From Pelobates cultripes (taxonomy: Eukaryota > Chordata > Amphibia > Anura > Pelobatidae): a stretch of 64,000 bases of DNA. The notes under the pieces were generated by a model. That model was not told the origin of the DNA. It saw only the letters and a program-made list of their open reading frames with translations, and made no database searches. Shown here one piece after another: positions 33,755-44,700 of this stretch; position 1 is the first letter of the stretch; each line of letters opens with the position of its first letter. The position numbers were made by a program, and so were the translations under genes. The stretch lies in the NCBI GenBank assembly GCA_933207985.1, contig OW240921.1, positions 20,283,044 through 20,347,043 on the forward strand, in the 5' to 3' direction.

Positions 33755-35103
33755 TTACTCGAGGCGATCCCGGAACGCCAGCACATATGGTACAATAGGG
33801 GTCCCATCTGCACTACTCTCTCCCTCCCAATGCTCTCTAATCAGGTCCAATGGTCCCCGTACCCTTCTCCCAAACAACAGCTCAAATGGGGAGAAGCCGG
33901 TAGATTCTTGGGGTACCTCCCTATACGCAAACAACAGATGGGGAAGAAACCATTCCCAGTCCTTATGGGTCTCTCCAAATGTACGGAGCATCTGTTTTAG
34001 GGTACCGTTGAACCTCTCACATAATCCGTTGGATTGGGGATGATAGGCAGAGTTAACGATCGGCTTAATGCCACAGATTTTCCATAACTGCTGGGTGACC
34101 CCTGCTGTAAATTTGGTCCCCCTATCGGAGATAATTTCCTGCGGGAACCCTACTCTGGAAAAGATTTTCATCAGGGCTTCTGCCACTGTCTCTGCATTAT
34201 TATTGGTTAAGGCAATCGCCTCGGGGTACCGGGTGGCGTAGTCCACCACGGTCAGTATATATCGCTTCCCAGAGGGGCTGGGTTTGGGTAGCGGTCCCAC
34301 TCTATCTATGGCCACACGGCTAAAAGGTTCCTCAATTATAGGCAGGGGACACAGTTTCGCTTTGTGGCGATCCCCTCTCTTACCTACCCGCTGACACACA
34401 TCACAGGAGGTACAATAGTGCCTTACATCTTTAGAAATCCCGGGCCAGAAGAAAGCATGGGTTAAGCGATACCGGGTATGGGTCATCCCTAAATGGCCAG
34501 ACAGAGGGATGTCATGAGCTATTCTCAGTAACTTGGGTCTATATTTCTGGGGCACTACCAGCTGTTTGGTTTGTACTGTCACAGAGCTCCCTATCGCCCT
34601 TTCAGCTATCCGGTACAACAATTTGTTTTCCCAAATGTACCGCTCCCCCTCCCGCCTTACCTGGTCCGTGTCTACCCTATCCCTGTACACCTGCAGTGTG
34701 GGGTCTGTCTGGACCTCGGCTTCAAAGGTGGTTGGGGTGTCCCATGTCATATGAGTCGAGGGGGGATCATGGTCTCTTACCTGAGCCTCAGAGTGTGCTG
34801 GTGGAACCGTGGTGCGAGCCTGTTGCCGGGTAGTTACGGGATGAGCTTCTTGCGAAGGGGCCTGAGGTACGAAGGCAGAAGTCATCTGGCCCAAGTCATT
34901 CCCCAATACGACATCTGCCGGTAACTTCTTCATCATAGCCACTTCCACAACCCCCTCTCCAGCACCCCAGTTCAAATGTACCTTTGCAGTGGGTAGACGG
35001 TACATGGCTCCCCCTGCCACGGTGACTGCCACAGATCCGCCAGTGTAGGCTGTATCCGGGACCAAATGTGGAGCAACCAGGGTTAAAGTGGCTCCCGAGT
35101 CCC
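33755..35103 (-). pseudogene. Gypsy protease and integrase (zinc-binding and catalytic core)
   Basis: The protease active-site DSGA lies near 35090-35100. The integrase zinc finger is HDIPLSGHLGMTH...YCTSCDVCQR (near 34530-34390). The catalytic core has Asp in RVAIDRVGPL (near 34308), Asp in IISDRGTKFT (near 34122) and Glu in NGLCERFNGTL (near 34012), i.e. the DDE triad. This enzyme joins element cDNA to host DNA. The frame is open for 436 codons and then meets a single stop at 33755. Protease is joined to the gag frame across a C-run (35126-35135), where a length change has shifted the frame. Confidence 0.92.
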
Positions 35104-36353
35104 TCAGCCCCTGTACTTCTTTCCCCCCCCCACAAACACAACTTGACGGTGATGCTGCCTGTTGTCCGTGGCTTGCACAGACATCACCTCATACAAAACA
35201 CCCAGAGGTTCCTTGGTCTGCAGGCTCATCAGCTCGGGGGTGTCTGGTTCTGCTTGGTAATAATGCGCTGCTGCCCTTGGGTTGGAATTCTGCCGCACTT
35301 GGTTCCACGCCTGTCTACTCCGATTCTGGGTGCACTCCCGGGACATATGCCCCCACTGACGGCAGGTATGGCATTGGATGTTTGCCCTGCCATTGTAGCG
35401 GGATGGTGGTGGGGGGTTCCCTTGTGCTGGCCGGAACGGAGTGGAGTTGGCTGGTGCGGAGGTGGTCGGGTGGTGCTGTACAGGTGGTCTCCCTTGTTGT
35501 TGGGCCCATGATGCCTCCTGGCATCAAAGTGTTGATCCGCCAACCGGGCGGCTTCAGTTAGGGTGAGGGGTTTTCTGTCCCTTACCCATTCTTGTGCCTC
35601 TGGTAAAAGTCCGTTAAAGAACTGCTCCAGTAAAATTAGTTGGCGCAGTTCCTCCATGGTGGTGGCTTGGCTGGCCTGAATCCACCCTTGCGAAGCTTGG
35701 TCTAGCTTATGTGCCCAATCAGCGTGGGAATCTTTTTCAGGCTTTCGCAATCCTCGAAATTTGCGCTGATATGCCTCCGGTGTGATGGCATATCTCTCTA
35801 GGATTGCCCGTTTAACTTTAAAATAGTCTTTGCTGTCCTCCCTGGGGACAGCGCGATAGGCCTCTGCTGCCCGCCCTGCCAACTTTCCTGCTAGCAGGGG
35901 CACCCACACTGCCTGCTCCAGGTCGTGCAGGTCACATAGTCGCTCGAAATCCTGCAGATACCCTTCAATCTCATCCTTCTCCTCACAGAATGCTTTAAAC
36001 GCCTGGTATGGTATCTTCTGTTTCACAGGAGGGCACAATAAGGTAGCAATGGACTCTGCCCTAGATGGTGCCCCCTGGTGCTGTTGAGCCATAATGTACT
36101 CCTGTACATCTGCCATCAGGACGGTCAAGATGTCCAGGGGTTCTGGCTGAGGTACAAATTCCAGCCGGGTTCTCAGTTCCCTCTGATATGGGGTTTCCTC
36201 CCTGGCTGGTGGGGGTGTGCTGCTGTGTGCTCGGTTGCCCTCCATCGGTTCTGCAATTAGTACTGCCTTGGATTTATTGCTAGTGCTTTTCCCTCTAGCC
36301 TCCAGCAGTTCCTTTAGCGTCTGCCTTTTTAAAGTAATGTAATCAGTCTCCAT
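35104..36353 (-). pseudogene. Gypsy gag with one zinc knuckle
   Basis: Starts METDYITLKRQTLKELLEAR. The capsid-like middle includes FEEKDEIEGYLQDFERLC-type and WVPLLAGKLAGRAAEAYRAV blocks, as in vertebrate Gypsy and SCAN-related gag proteins, followed by LILLEQFFNGLLPEAQEWV. A nucleocapsid zinc knuckle CHTCRQWGHMSREC (CCHC) lies near 35331-35372, but in a different frame from the rest, so a one-base length change occurred between about 35400 and 35530. Gag packages element RNA. Confidence 0.88.
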
Positions 36354-36454
36354 TCACTGATCTCTTTTGTCTGTTTGCTGCATACGAAATACCATTCCCT
36401 TTTTCCGTTCGGTTGTTCCTTTCATTCGAACGCGCTGTTTTGCTGTAGAATTGG

Positions 36455-36475
36455 ATCCCGTCGCTTGCCACCAAT
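36455..36475 (-). other. Putative primer-binding site of the Gypsy element
   Basis: Directly inside the 5' LTR end the minus strand reads ATTGGTGGCAAGCGACGGGA. TGG right after the LTR is the usual start of a tRNA-complementary primer site. I cannot name the tRNA without a search. Confidence 0.55.
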
Positions 36476-37423
36476 TGTAGCGGAACGCCAATATTAAATC
36501 CACGAATTCCGCTGGTTCAGGAAGTAATGCACAGTCAAGCGCTGGAAAAAGGTCTTTATTTTCAGCTCCACAATTTATACAAGTCCCCATGCAAGGGGTT
36601 TCCTGAGTCCCCTCCCAGGGGCATTCCCAGAGGGGACTACATGGGGGACTTACTGTACAAGACATTTCTCCCATCAGGCACTGCTGCACGAGAGGGATCC
36701 TCCCACTGGAATGTACCGTTAAGTGGATTATCCCTCCGTGCAGCAGAACCGACAATTTATATTAAAACACACAACTTTTCGAATATTAGGTCTATTTACA
36801 CAAATGGACGTTCGGTAGATAGCTGGGGTCTGAGCGCATCATTCGTGAGATTACCGCTCAGATCCCAGCTAAAACAACCGAACGCCGCACGAAAAACACA
36901 TTAATTAAAATGTATATTCAAAAGACCAATTGAAGTCAAGGGAACATAATACCGAACGGCCCGGACCTCCCGAACGGCCTGGAAGCTCAGCGGTGTTCGC
37001 GCTGTCGAGTAGCCGTTTTTAGTACCATGCGCTCGACGACCAAACACCGCTGAGGGAACAAAGGATCCAAGATGGCCGACCGCCCCATGGTCGGTAATCG
37101 AATGGCGGCCACCTAGGAGAGCCTCTAATTACCGATTGCAACATTGTTGCAATCGGTTAACAAGTGCCACACGCCTCTAAGTGTGTGGGCTACTACATGG
37201 GGGTATTTTCGGTTCACGAACGGCCCGCAAAAGTGCCGTTCGTGAAACGAAAGAAAATACAGTACATACAGCTATCTGCATTCGGCAGATAGCCAATAGA
37301 GGAATTCCACGTCATTACAGCCAGCATACATTGTACGGAGTTAAACACATATCCCCACCGACATACAGGCAACCCTTAATGGTACAGTCTCTGGATATTG
37401 TCCAAGTGGCTATGTTTACCACA
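36476..37423 (-). repeat. 5' LTR of the Gypsy element
   Basis: 948 bp, aligned to 30913-31888 over its full length. Differences: lack of the ~65-bp block after CAAGCGCTGGAAAAA, a ~28-bp extra segment near 36642-36670, and scattered substitutions. Confidence 0.9.
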
Positions 37424-37428
37424 ATAGC

Positions 37429-39221
37429 TATAGTGGCTATGGTGCTTGGAGTGTTCCTTTACATTTTAGATTGTTGTTCAAAGGGTCATTTGAAGCAGAA
37501 TCAAAGAAAAAACACATTAAATGTAAACTTACACAAAATATTTTGAGATACTAAGCACTAACAAGAAAAAAAATTTTATTGAGTAATTATAGTGTAGTAT
37601 GTTGAATATAACACTAGTGTAGAAGACACCTTTTTTTTTATAAATTCTTTATTTTGTGGTGCAAACAATTGACACAGACTCTTGCGTTGCCTCAACAGCA
37701 AGTACAAGATAAGCAAATACATAAATGAACAAATAGAGGGCATGGTGGATCACTGCACACATTTTTCTTTTTTAGTAGTAGCTAGGTCATGTGGTTTTCA
37801 AACATGTCTAGGGTGTATAGCAAAACTTAAGACGTGGTTGATGTGGGTTGTATAGACATGAGTGGTATGCGGGTGCATGGCTTAAAACTTGCTGGTGTGA
37901 CTTGCGCATTTACAATAAACAATTAATAAACAAGTAGGTTGTTCGGCTAGCTGGTATGTCGTTATGAGATTAGTGAGTAACAAACTATCTGAGCTGCGGC
38001 CTATTAGGTGCTGTACATGCTAGTTATCAAGATGCAAGGAGAAAAAAACAATATCAAACACATTTAAGATGGGGACAGGGTGATAAAGGAGTTAAGTGTG
38101 AGCGGACTTGGCATTCGGGCTGGGTACAAATCTTGCCGTTATTGTTACGAGGGACCTATGAGCTTGCTATATTCAGTGAAGACTGAGAGCCTATGGAATC
38201 AGATTCTAAAAGAAAATAAGACTGGATATATAGGCAACAGGCTTGTTACTAATGAAACAAAAAACCCTGATATAGGAATCCCTAGAACGTGGCTGCCCTG
38301 TGTGAAGCAAGGTCCTTGCTAGACATGTCAGGCAATGAAGTGATTTATGGATTATATATGGAATTGTGCTGTAAAGAAGGCAACTGCCTAAATAAGCAAA
38401 GAGAAATAAAATAAAAAAATTCAAGTGGGCCTTGCTGTTGGGAGTCCACCCTGGGGTGCGTAGCCGATGTCGGTTAATGGCAGGCCTGCCACTCTGCTGC
38501 CCAAACATTTTTTCCCCTGGCTGGTAATTAGTTGTGTAGTCGCGTGTATGAGTGTGCACCAGTGCAGTGTAGTCTTGTAGTTAGTGAGTGTGTGTGGGAG
38601 GTGCGGTCGATGGGAGTGCCTGGTGTATGATGAGATTGGGGCGCTAAGGTCGAGTCTTTCTAGCCAGGTGTATGTTAGTAAATCCTACATGGCATATCAC
38701 ATTAGAGGTCGACATCGATAAGATAAAGTCAATCATATTAAATTAAAGTAGTCAAATTCAGGTGGGAACAAAGAGTAGGTACAACAGTAGCTAAGTAGCA
38801 ATAGGGTTAATAGTGATTAGGCATATTATTAGCATTTGTAAGCGTTAAACACAGTTCGGACAGTTATGATTAGGTTTTGTATTGACTGTCCTGACCGCGT
38901 CTGGGTGACACTTGAAGAGCGATTTGCAACATGTGTGGTGCCCTTGTTCGTGTCATCTTGTCAGGTGTCCCGTGCAACTGCCCGTCGCAGTTCAGGTGGT
39001 AGCGGCAACGTATGGGTCGGGTGTGAGGCCTTGTGGTATGAGCGGGACAATTCTGGTCGGGTCCCATCTGTGCTGCAGAGATACTGGGTTCTGGCTCTTC
39101 TGGCCTTTTGGGTTGAGGGAGTCCATATGTAGGCCCAGTGAATGGAGGAGCGGTGCCGCATCGCACAAGTCCCGTACCTGATGCGAGTCTGTACCCTGCT
39201 GGACTGTCAGGGTGTGGGATG
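37429..39221 (-). other. Unassigned, probably minus-strand retroelement 3' region
   Basis: 37630-37660 read on the minus strand is AAAATAAAGAATTTATAAAAAA, which resembles the A-rich end of a retroposon. Everything up to the gap may be its body. Two overlapping open stretches near 38866-39181, on opposite strands, show no recognisable domain. Not identified. Confidence 0.3.
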
Positions 39222-39321
39222 NNNNNNNNNNNNNNNNNNNNNNNNNNNNNNNNNNNNNNNNNNNNNNNNNNNNNNNNNNNNNNNNNNNNNNNNNNNNNNN
39301 NNNNNNNNNNNNNNNNNNNNN
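39222..39321. other. Assembly gap (100 N)
   Basis: Placed exactly where the left terminal repeat of the Penelope-like element begins, as expected if the assembler failed in a repeated sequence. The true left border of the element is therefore hidden. Confidence 0.95.
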
Positions 39322-39480
39322 ATATTATTTTTTATCATATAAATTTATTCTCATGATTACCGGATGAGGACCACTAAATTGCTAATGCTTGAATTCTCCC
39401 AAGGAAATAGCTATATAATGACTATAATACCAATAATGTTCCTAGACCAAGCTTGCTGAGCACTTGAATGAAAATATCAA

Positions 39481-39592
39481 TGGCCATACCAGTCTGAAAA
39501 TGTCTGATCTCGTCAGATCTCAGAAGTCATCCAGACTTGGGCCTGGTTAGTACTTGTATGGGAGACCAACTAGGAACCTCAGGTGCCATAAG
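39481..39592 (+). pseudogene. 5S rRNA-derived segment in the left pLTR
   Basis: Follows vertebrate 5S rRNA through most of its length: GGCCATACCA, TCTGAAAATG, CTGATCTCGTCAGATCTCAG, GGGCCTGGTTAGTACTTG, TATGGGAGACC and CAGGTGCC appear in order and spacing. The Box A, intermediate element and Box C of the internal 5S promoter fall inside the best-kept part. It is not a functional 5S gene (acceptor helix altered, extra changes), but may have been kept as a polymerase III promoter. Confidence 0.85.
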
Positions 39593-40402
39593 TTTAAAGA
39601 CCTCTTGACAAAAAGAATGCTAGCCTTATTATTATTATTTTTATTTTACGGACTAAGTCATATCTGGTCATTCAGAGGTTCATATTGTCAAGTGACTCAG
39701 TGTACAGGATATAGCGACAGGATGTACCATGCTAATTTTGCATCCTAGCATGGGTCCTATGAACACTAAATATATTTATTATCATATATCCTTGTCTGGG
39801 ACGGGGGAGTGGGAGTTAACAACATCCCAGGACCCCTTATCATTCAATTTTTCTCTTATTATTGGGGTGTCCTCTCATATTCTTTACTACATCTTTAATA
39901 GATTCAGTATTAGAATAATATGTAATCAGCACTGCCTTATATTTTCAGCTGATTCTGTACATCCTATATAGTACACATTGGTACTTTGTAATGATACATT
40001 ATCAATATGCAGCTTATCAATTTGAGCCTCAATTTGGACAATTTCGGTTTCTCCATACACAGAGAATACCTAGCTCCGCCCATCTGTCACAGGGGATCAA
40101 CCCATGTGAGGATGATGGACAGGAGAGGCTCGGATGGGCGGTACTGCAGCACTATGATGAATGAGCCACGCCCCGTTAGGAGAATGCCGGATACGTCACG
40201 TGACGCATGACATCACAGGTCACGTGACCGGCTGAGGGATTTCCCCTTCATACAGATGAATGAGCATTAGCAATCATAGAGGAATAGCCAGGATATTAGA
40301 GGCAGCTGGGGAGGTATACACCCCCACACTCCATTGGCTACAAGGTAATCATGCTTCCTGGCAATTGGGGTATTTAAGAGGCTTCTCTTCAGTTATCTGT
40401 TG

Positions 40403-40448
40403 GCCCCTGACGAAGGTGCATCTCTCTGCACCAAAACGTACGTTGGGC
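40403..40448 (+). ncRNA. Hammerhead ribozyme motif, left pLTR (core mutated)
   Basis: Helix I GCCC/GGGC, core CTGACGA (40407-40413), helix II GGTGCA/TGCACC with loop TCTCTC, then AAAA where the invariant GAAA should be, helix III ACGT/ACGT and T at the cleavage position. The lost G12 equivalent should block cleavage. Confidence 0.7.
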
Positions 40449-41197
40449 GTTTTTTCTGCACTAGGCACTGGTGTTTGGAGCACCATGATCACCATTTAAT
40501 TTAACTTTATTTTATATCGTTTTCTTCTTTTCTTTCCTATGCCTATCTAGCTAGCTTTACAGGGAGAGAGGCTTTATTAATGCTAATTATCAGTCTGTTT
40601 TTGACTGATTTTTTTACTTCTATTTTCAGTCCTTATCTCTCTCTGTTTTTCTTACTATGTTTCTAGTGTGACCAGGATACTTCCTAGGATGCATGGATTA
40701 TAGAGACTTAGCTACTGTATACTCCTATCCCTATAGCAGATCACAATAAAGCTTAATTATAAGGGGGAGTGAGGTTATCTTTTTTACTACCTCTTGATCT
40801 ATACTACCCTGGGCTGGCATAAGATTGTAGGTTCACTTGTATATACTTTGTTTAATTAGGGTCTCTGACCATATTATTTCTAATAGCCAGGTTCTATATT
40901 TGGAACATCGCGCTATACATAGATATATTTTTTCCAGTCAATGCAGTAAGTTTCATTCATATAATTGAGACGGTCTGTATATTTCTCTGTTCTTGTGTTT
41001 ATATTTGGGGTTAAGCCCCTCTGAGACAGCTGGAGTCTCATACTGGTACGTTGGTCTCTGCGTGACCCCTGCAGCCACTGCCCCCCTTTTGGGGAGGTTT
41101 TGAGGTGGTGGGTGCGGCGGCTATACAGGGACTTGGAACGTTGTGTTCCTTGCTCTCTTTTTTGTAAATAATTTGGTTTTAATACCACAGTACCAGT

Positions 41198-41632
41198 TTG
41201 TGTATCATGGCCAGTTTTCTATTCGATAAGTCAAAAAGAGACGTCTGGTGTAAAGATACGGATAAAGTCTTTTCAGAACAGGATCTTACAAGCCTTACAG
41301 ATAGTGATAATATCATCTCATCGTTTAACCATTTGACTAACTTATTTCAGCAACAAATTAAAACAGGGTGGGAAATTGCATCCCTGGACAATTACCTTAA
41401 AAAAGATCTAATTCCGAGGGGATTAAGGGTACAGAACATACCAGCTTCCCATATTGAGGAGGATGAATTTACAAAAGAGAGGGAGGAAGCTGCAGGCACA
41501 TGTTCCAAGAGATTTATGGAAATCCTTTGTAAATTTGAAACTAAAAGACTGGAAAGGGTTAATAAAGAAGTGGATGAGCAGATAGACAGAATTGCAGCTT
41601 TTAAAGGGGAACCTAACTTTGACAAAACTTAA
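41198..41632 (+). pseudogene. Penelope-like upstream ORF, first part
   Basis: An open frame of 144 codons, acidic and Lys-rich, with no known domain; a helical, coiled-coil-like section (REEAAGTCSKRFMEILCKFE) lies near residues 95-115. It stops shortly after another frame (41592-41972) opens, and that frame carries on with similar composition. The two are probably one protein split by a one-base length change near 41625. Likely an RNA- or nucleic-acid-binding partner of the RT by analogy with ORF1 of LINEs; this is inference. Confidence 0.6.
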
Positions 41633-41972
41633 GAGCAATTTGGATAGATTCCAACAAAATATTAAGATTCGGAAACATTCCAAATTCATCAGAGACAATA
41701 ATGACTTTAAAAGTGGTAATGTTTATAGAAAGAATAGGAATCCAAGAAGGAGTTTCTCTGAACCAATATCAACGTCAGAATATGAGACGAGTGGTTCAGA
41801 CTCAGATTCCTCTAAAGCGAGTACGTCTGTCTCATCAGAACGCAATTCAAAAAGTATATTAAAAAGAGGGGTCTCTTTTTTAGGCCAACCCAATATGGAA
41901 GAAAGTACAGCCCCACGGACAAGGTACAGAGGCAGACCACCCCAACACTTCAGGGGAAGAAAAAGATATTAG
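41592..41972 (+). pseudogene. Penelope-like upstream ORF, basic C-terminal part
   Basis: A basic, Ser-rich segment: NVYRKNRNPRRSFSEP, a Ser/Asp run, then SKSILKRGVSFLGQ, and a terminal RYRGRPPQHFRGRKRY tail like an RGG/arginine-rich nucleic-acid-binding tail. It lies in the frame +1 relative to its upstream neighbour. The RT frame overlaps its end, since the RT frame is open upstream of 42005 without an ATG. Confidence 0.6.
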
Positions 41973-42004
41973 ATAAGACAACTGTAAATAACCAGATCAT
42001 CAAT

Positions 42005-43864
42005 TTGTCCTCATACACTCCGACTCAAGCAGAGTTGCAGGTTTTACAGCGGGGTATGTCCTTTGTCCCAGTCTCAGACTTCGATAAGTTTAGCTGGACA
42101 AAGGACATACACCTGTTTGCTAGAAAACTGGCTCTGCATAAATTTCACTATATGAAAGAGGAAAAAAGGGCAAAAGATCTTGGTTTACAAGTCTCAGATA
42201 TGGGTGCACTTGACCTCCTTATTGCGAATGACGAATCCGAAGTAAGATATCCCCCCTTTACACATCTAAAAAAGAAAAGCATGTTCACTCCACACTTAGT
42301 GGATTTTAAATATATAGACCTATTTGTGGAGATGACATGCAATGAAATTGAAAAAATCAACTTAAAAGACCTTCCAATCCAACCTAATAGCAACATCTCT
42401 CCTCAAGAAAATATCTCTCTTAAAAAACTTAAAGAACTGGATGAGGTTATTTTTAAACCCTCCGATAAAGGGGGCAATACAGTCATTCTAAACAAACCTG
42501 ATTATGTCTCAATGGTACAAAGACTAATTGGGGATAGCAATACGTATGAAGTTCTAAAGGGTGACCCCACTAAAAAATACTTGGCAGAGTTGAAAATAAT
42601 CCTTGATACAGCTTTATCTCAACTTCTAATTTCCAGGGATGAATATAATTTTATGTTTGTCAAGAATCCCGCCACTGCCACCTTCTATGCACTCCCAAAG
42701 GTACACAAACAACAACCGGTACTAAATGGGAGACCCATAGTCTCTGGTAGAGGTAATCTGACTCAAAACATCAGTCTTTATGTGGATCAGATCCTGAGGA
42801 AACTAGTCACTCAACTTCCTTCATATCTTAAAGACACGAAACACACATTAAGTATCATCGAAGGAACAAAAATTAGTGGTCACGCTATTTTATGTAGCCT
42901 TGATGTGGAGAGCCTGTACAGCTCGATTCCACATGAAGTTGGACTAGAACATCTGAAAGCTAGCTTGGACAGTAAACCAGTAATATCACTAAGACACAAT
43001 AAATTCGTCCAAGATCTGATGCAATTTATCTTAACACACAATCACTTTACCTTTCAGGGAAAGTATTATCACCAGGTGAGAGGGACTGCGATGGGGACGG
43101 CTTGTGCCCCATCATATGCCAACCTCCACCTGGGGTGGTGGGAGTCTCAAATGGTATTCACGGATCATATGGTAAAATATACAAAGCATATAAAAATCTG
43201 GAAAAGATACATCGATGACGTGTTTATCATTTGGACAGATACCTCGGAACTGTTTTTGGACTTCGTCCACACTCTTAACTCCAACAATATTAATCTCAAA
43301 CTGACTAGTGAAATTGGTGGCAATAGAATTAATTTTCTGGACCTCACCATCTCGCTGACAGAAGAAGGGTCCCTCATCTCAACTCTGTTCCGTAAACCAA
43401 CGGCAACTAATAACTTGCTGAATTGGTCTAGCCATCATCCCCCTTCCCTAAAGAAAGGGATTCCAACTGGACAATACTTGCGCCTTAGACGCAATTGCTC
43501 TACATTGGATGATTTTAAACTAAAGGCTAAGACCTTACAACTCCAATTCAAACAAAAGGGGTACCCGAATAGATGCTTAAAGCACGCTTATAAACGGGCC
43601 TTACTGTCAGATCGGAAAGACCTTCTAATCGAACATAACCCAGAGCCATCACAGGCAGTCATAAGATGTATAGGGAATTTTGATGCCGGCTGGCATCAAA
43701 TGATGCAAATCTTGGACAGATTCTGGCCCCTTTTACAACAAGACCCACACTTACGGAAGGTAATCACACATAAGGCTTCAGTAACAGCAAGAAGGGGACG
43801 CAACATCAAGGACATGTTGGTCCCTAGCCATTCAAGACTACACCCCAGAAAACATCATGGCTGA
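42005..43864 (+). CDS. Penelope-like reverse transcriptase
   Basis: An open frame of 619 codons with the Penelope RT series: FKPSDKGGNTVIL (42455-42490), FYALPKVHK with GRPIVSG (42682-42750), motif A CSLDVESLYSSIPH (near 42896-42935), FILTHNHFTFQGKYYHQVRG, motif B GTAMGTACAPSYAN (43084-43125), LGWWE, motif C KRYIDDVFIIW (43201-43235) and FLDLTI. The RT copies element RNA directly at chromosomal breaks; Penelope-type RTs are related to telomerase. The first ATG is well inside; the frame is open upstream to near 41960, so translation may come from the preceding ORF by frameshifting or from an internal start. It ends just before the endonuclease frame. Confidence 0.92.
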   Translation: MSSYTPTQAELQVLQRGMSFVPVSDFDKFSWTKDIHLFARKLALHKFHYMKEEKRAKDLGLQVSDMGALDLLIANDESEVRYPPFTHLKKKSMFTPHLVDFKYIDLFVEMTCNEIEKINLKDLPIQPNSNISPQENISLKKLKELDEVIFKPSDKGGNTVILNKPDYVSMVQRLIGDSNTYEVLKGDPTKKYLAELKIILDTALSQLLISRDEYNFMFVKNPATATFYALPKVHKQQPVLNGRPIVSGRGNLTQNISLYVDQILRKLVTQLPSYLKDTKHTLSIIEGTKISGHAILCSLDVESLYSSIPHEVGLEHLKASLDSKPVISLRHNKFVQDLMQFILTHNHFTFQGKYYHQVRGTAMGTACAPSYANLHLGWWESQMVFTDHMVKYTKHIKIWKRYIDDVFIIWTDTSELFLDFVHTLNSNNINLKLTSEIGGNRINFLDLTISLTEEGSLISTLFRKPTATNNLLNWSSHHPPSLKKGIPTGQYLRLRRNCSTLDDFKLKAKTLQLQFKQKGYPNRCLKHAYKRALLSDRKDLLIEHNPEPSQAVIRCIGNFDAGWHQMMQILDRFWPLLQQDPHLRKVITHKASVTARRGRNIKDMLVPSHSRLHPRKHHG

Positions 43865-44337
43865 AGTCCCCAGTCTTAGGGACCTATCAATGTGGGAAAT
43901 GTAAGGCATGTAGGTTTATACGTAGACCCTCCAAAACATTCCCAGACTCCCTCGGCACACAGGAATTCAAAGTAAAGAATTTCTTTAACTGTCAGTCCAA
44001 AGGGCTTATCTACTTACTTTCCTGTTCGTGCAAAAAACTGTATGTGGGAAAAACCTTTAGGATGTTTAAACTTAGGATACGGGAACATGTCAATTCGGTA
44101 AACCCCACAAGACAAATCGACACCCCTATCTCTAAACATTTGAAACTACATCATGGGGGCTCATCTGAAGGAATCAGATTTAGTGGTATTGAAAGGGTTA
44201 CCTTGGGACCAAGAGGGGGGGATTTAGACAAGAAGCTACTCCAAAGGGAGAGCTTCTGGATCTATAAGCTCAAAACCCTGTCACCCTTGGGACTTAACGA
44301 AGGTTTCTCATATACACCATTTATTGCAGATCACTGA
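43861..44337 (+). pseudogene. Penelope-like GIY-YIG endonuclease domain (out of frame with RT)
   Basis: In another frame from the RT, open from about 43861 to 44337. A CGKCKAC cysteine motif stands at 43891-43911. The GIY-YIG core follows near 44005-44060 (LIYLLSC, then LYVGKTFRMFKLRIREH), with further blocks ISKHLKLHHGG and LLQRESFWIYKLKTLSPLGLNEG. This nuclease nicks target DNA to start insertion in Penelope-like elements. The shift from the RT frame near 43850-43865 means the fusion protein is broken in this copy unless frameshifting occurs. Confidence 0.88.
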
Positions 44338-44700
44338 TACCAGGTGTGAGGACTCAGACCTATATACGGGCAGTGGTACTCGGCGGGTGATCTCTGCACT
44401 AATCTATTCTGAGTGAGCCTTATGGCCTGATACACTTGTAAATTTGTAAATATAGCGCGGTTTGTTCCACAATGGGTATATCCTTTGCTTATTACTATTA
44501 CTACTATTATCACTATTCTTTTCTATTTATTATTATTTTTTATATTATTTTTTATCATATAAATTTATTCTCATGATTACCGGATGAGGACCACTAAATT
44601 GCTAATGCTTGAATTCTCCCAAGGAAATAGCTATATAATGACTATAATACCAATAATGTTCCTAGACCAAGCTTGCTGAGCACTTGAATGAAAATATCAA

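Larger units (their letters stand above)
30913..37423 (-). mobile_element. Complete Ty3/Gypsy retrotransposon with integrase before reverse transcriptase (Gmr1-like order)
   Basis: 6511 bp, bounded by LTRs (minus strand TGTGGCAAA...CCGCTACA) and by a perfect 5-bp target duplication ATAGC. On the minus strand the order is 5' LTR (36476-37423), leader, gag, protease, integrase, reverse transcriptase, RNase H, polypurine tract, 3' LTR (30913-31888). Integrase upstream of RT is the Ty1/copia order, but the sequences are Ty3/Gypsy-type. This combination is known for the Gmr1 group of deuterostome elements. Two single in-frame stops (33755-33757 and 32600-32602) and two frame changes near the gag/protease region make this copy defective. 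Confidence 0.93.
39322..40996 (+). repeat. Left pLTR of the Penelope-like element
   Basis: Starts at the gap and ends where similarity to 46215 stops (TTTCTCTGTTCTTGT). Contains the 5S-like segment (39481-39592), CG-rich words with CACGTGACG near 40196-40230, and a hammerhead motif at 40403-40448 whose GAAA core is mutated to AAAA. Confidence 0.92.

Noticed and set aside
33665..36260. Several plus-strand open frames over the Gypsy element
   Set aside because: Antisense shadows of gag, integrase and RT.
38866..39181. Overlapping open frames on both strands next to the gap
   Set aside because: No domain, both strands equally open in GC-richer DNA; kept only as unassigned sequence.
39481..39592. 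Functional 5S rRNA gene
   Set aside because: Terminal helix and several conserved positions are altered and the segment is part of a mobile terminal repeat; annotated as 5S-derived instead.
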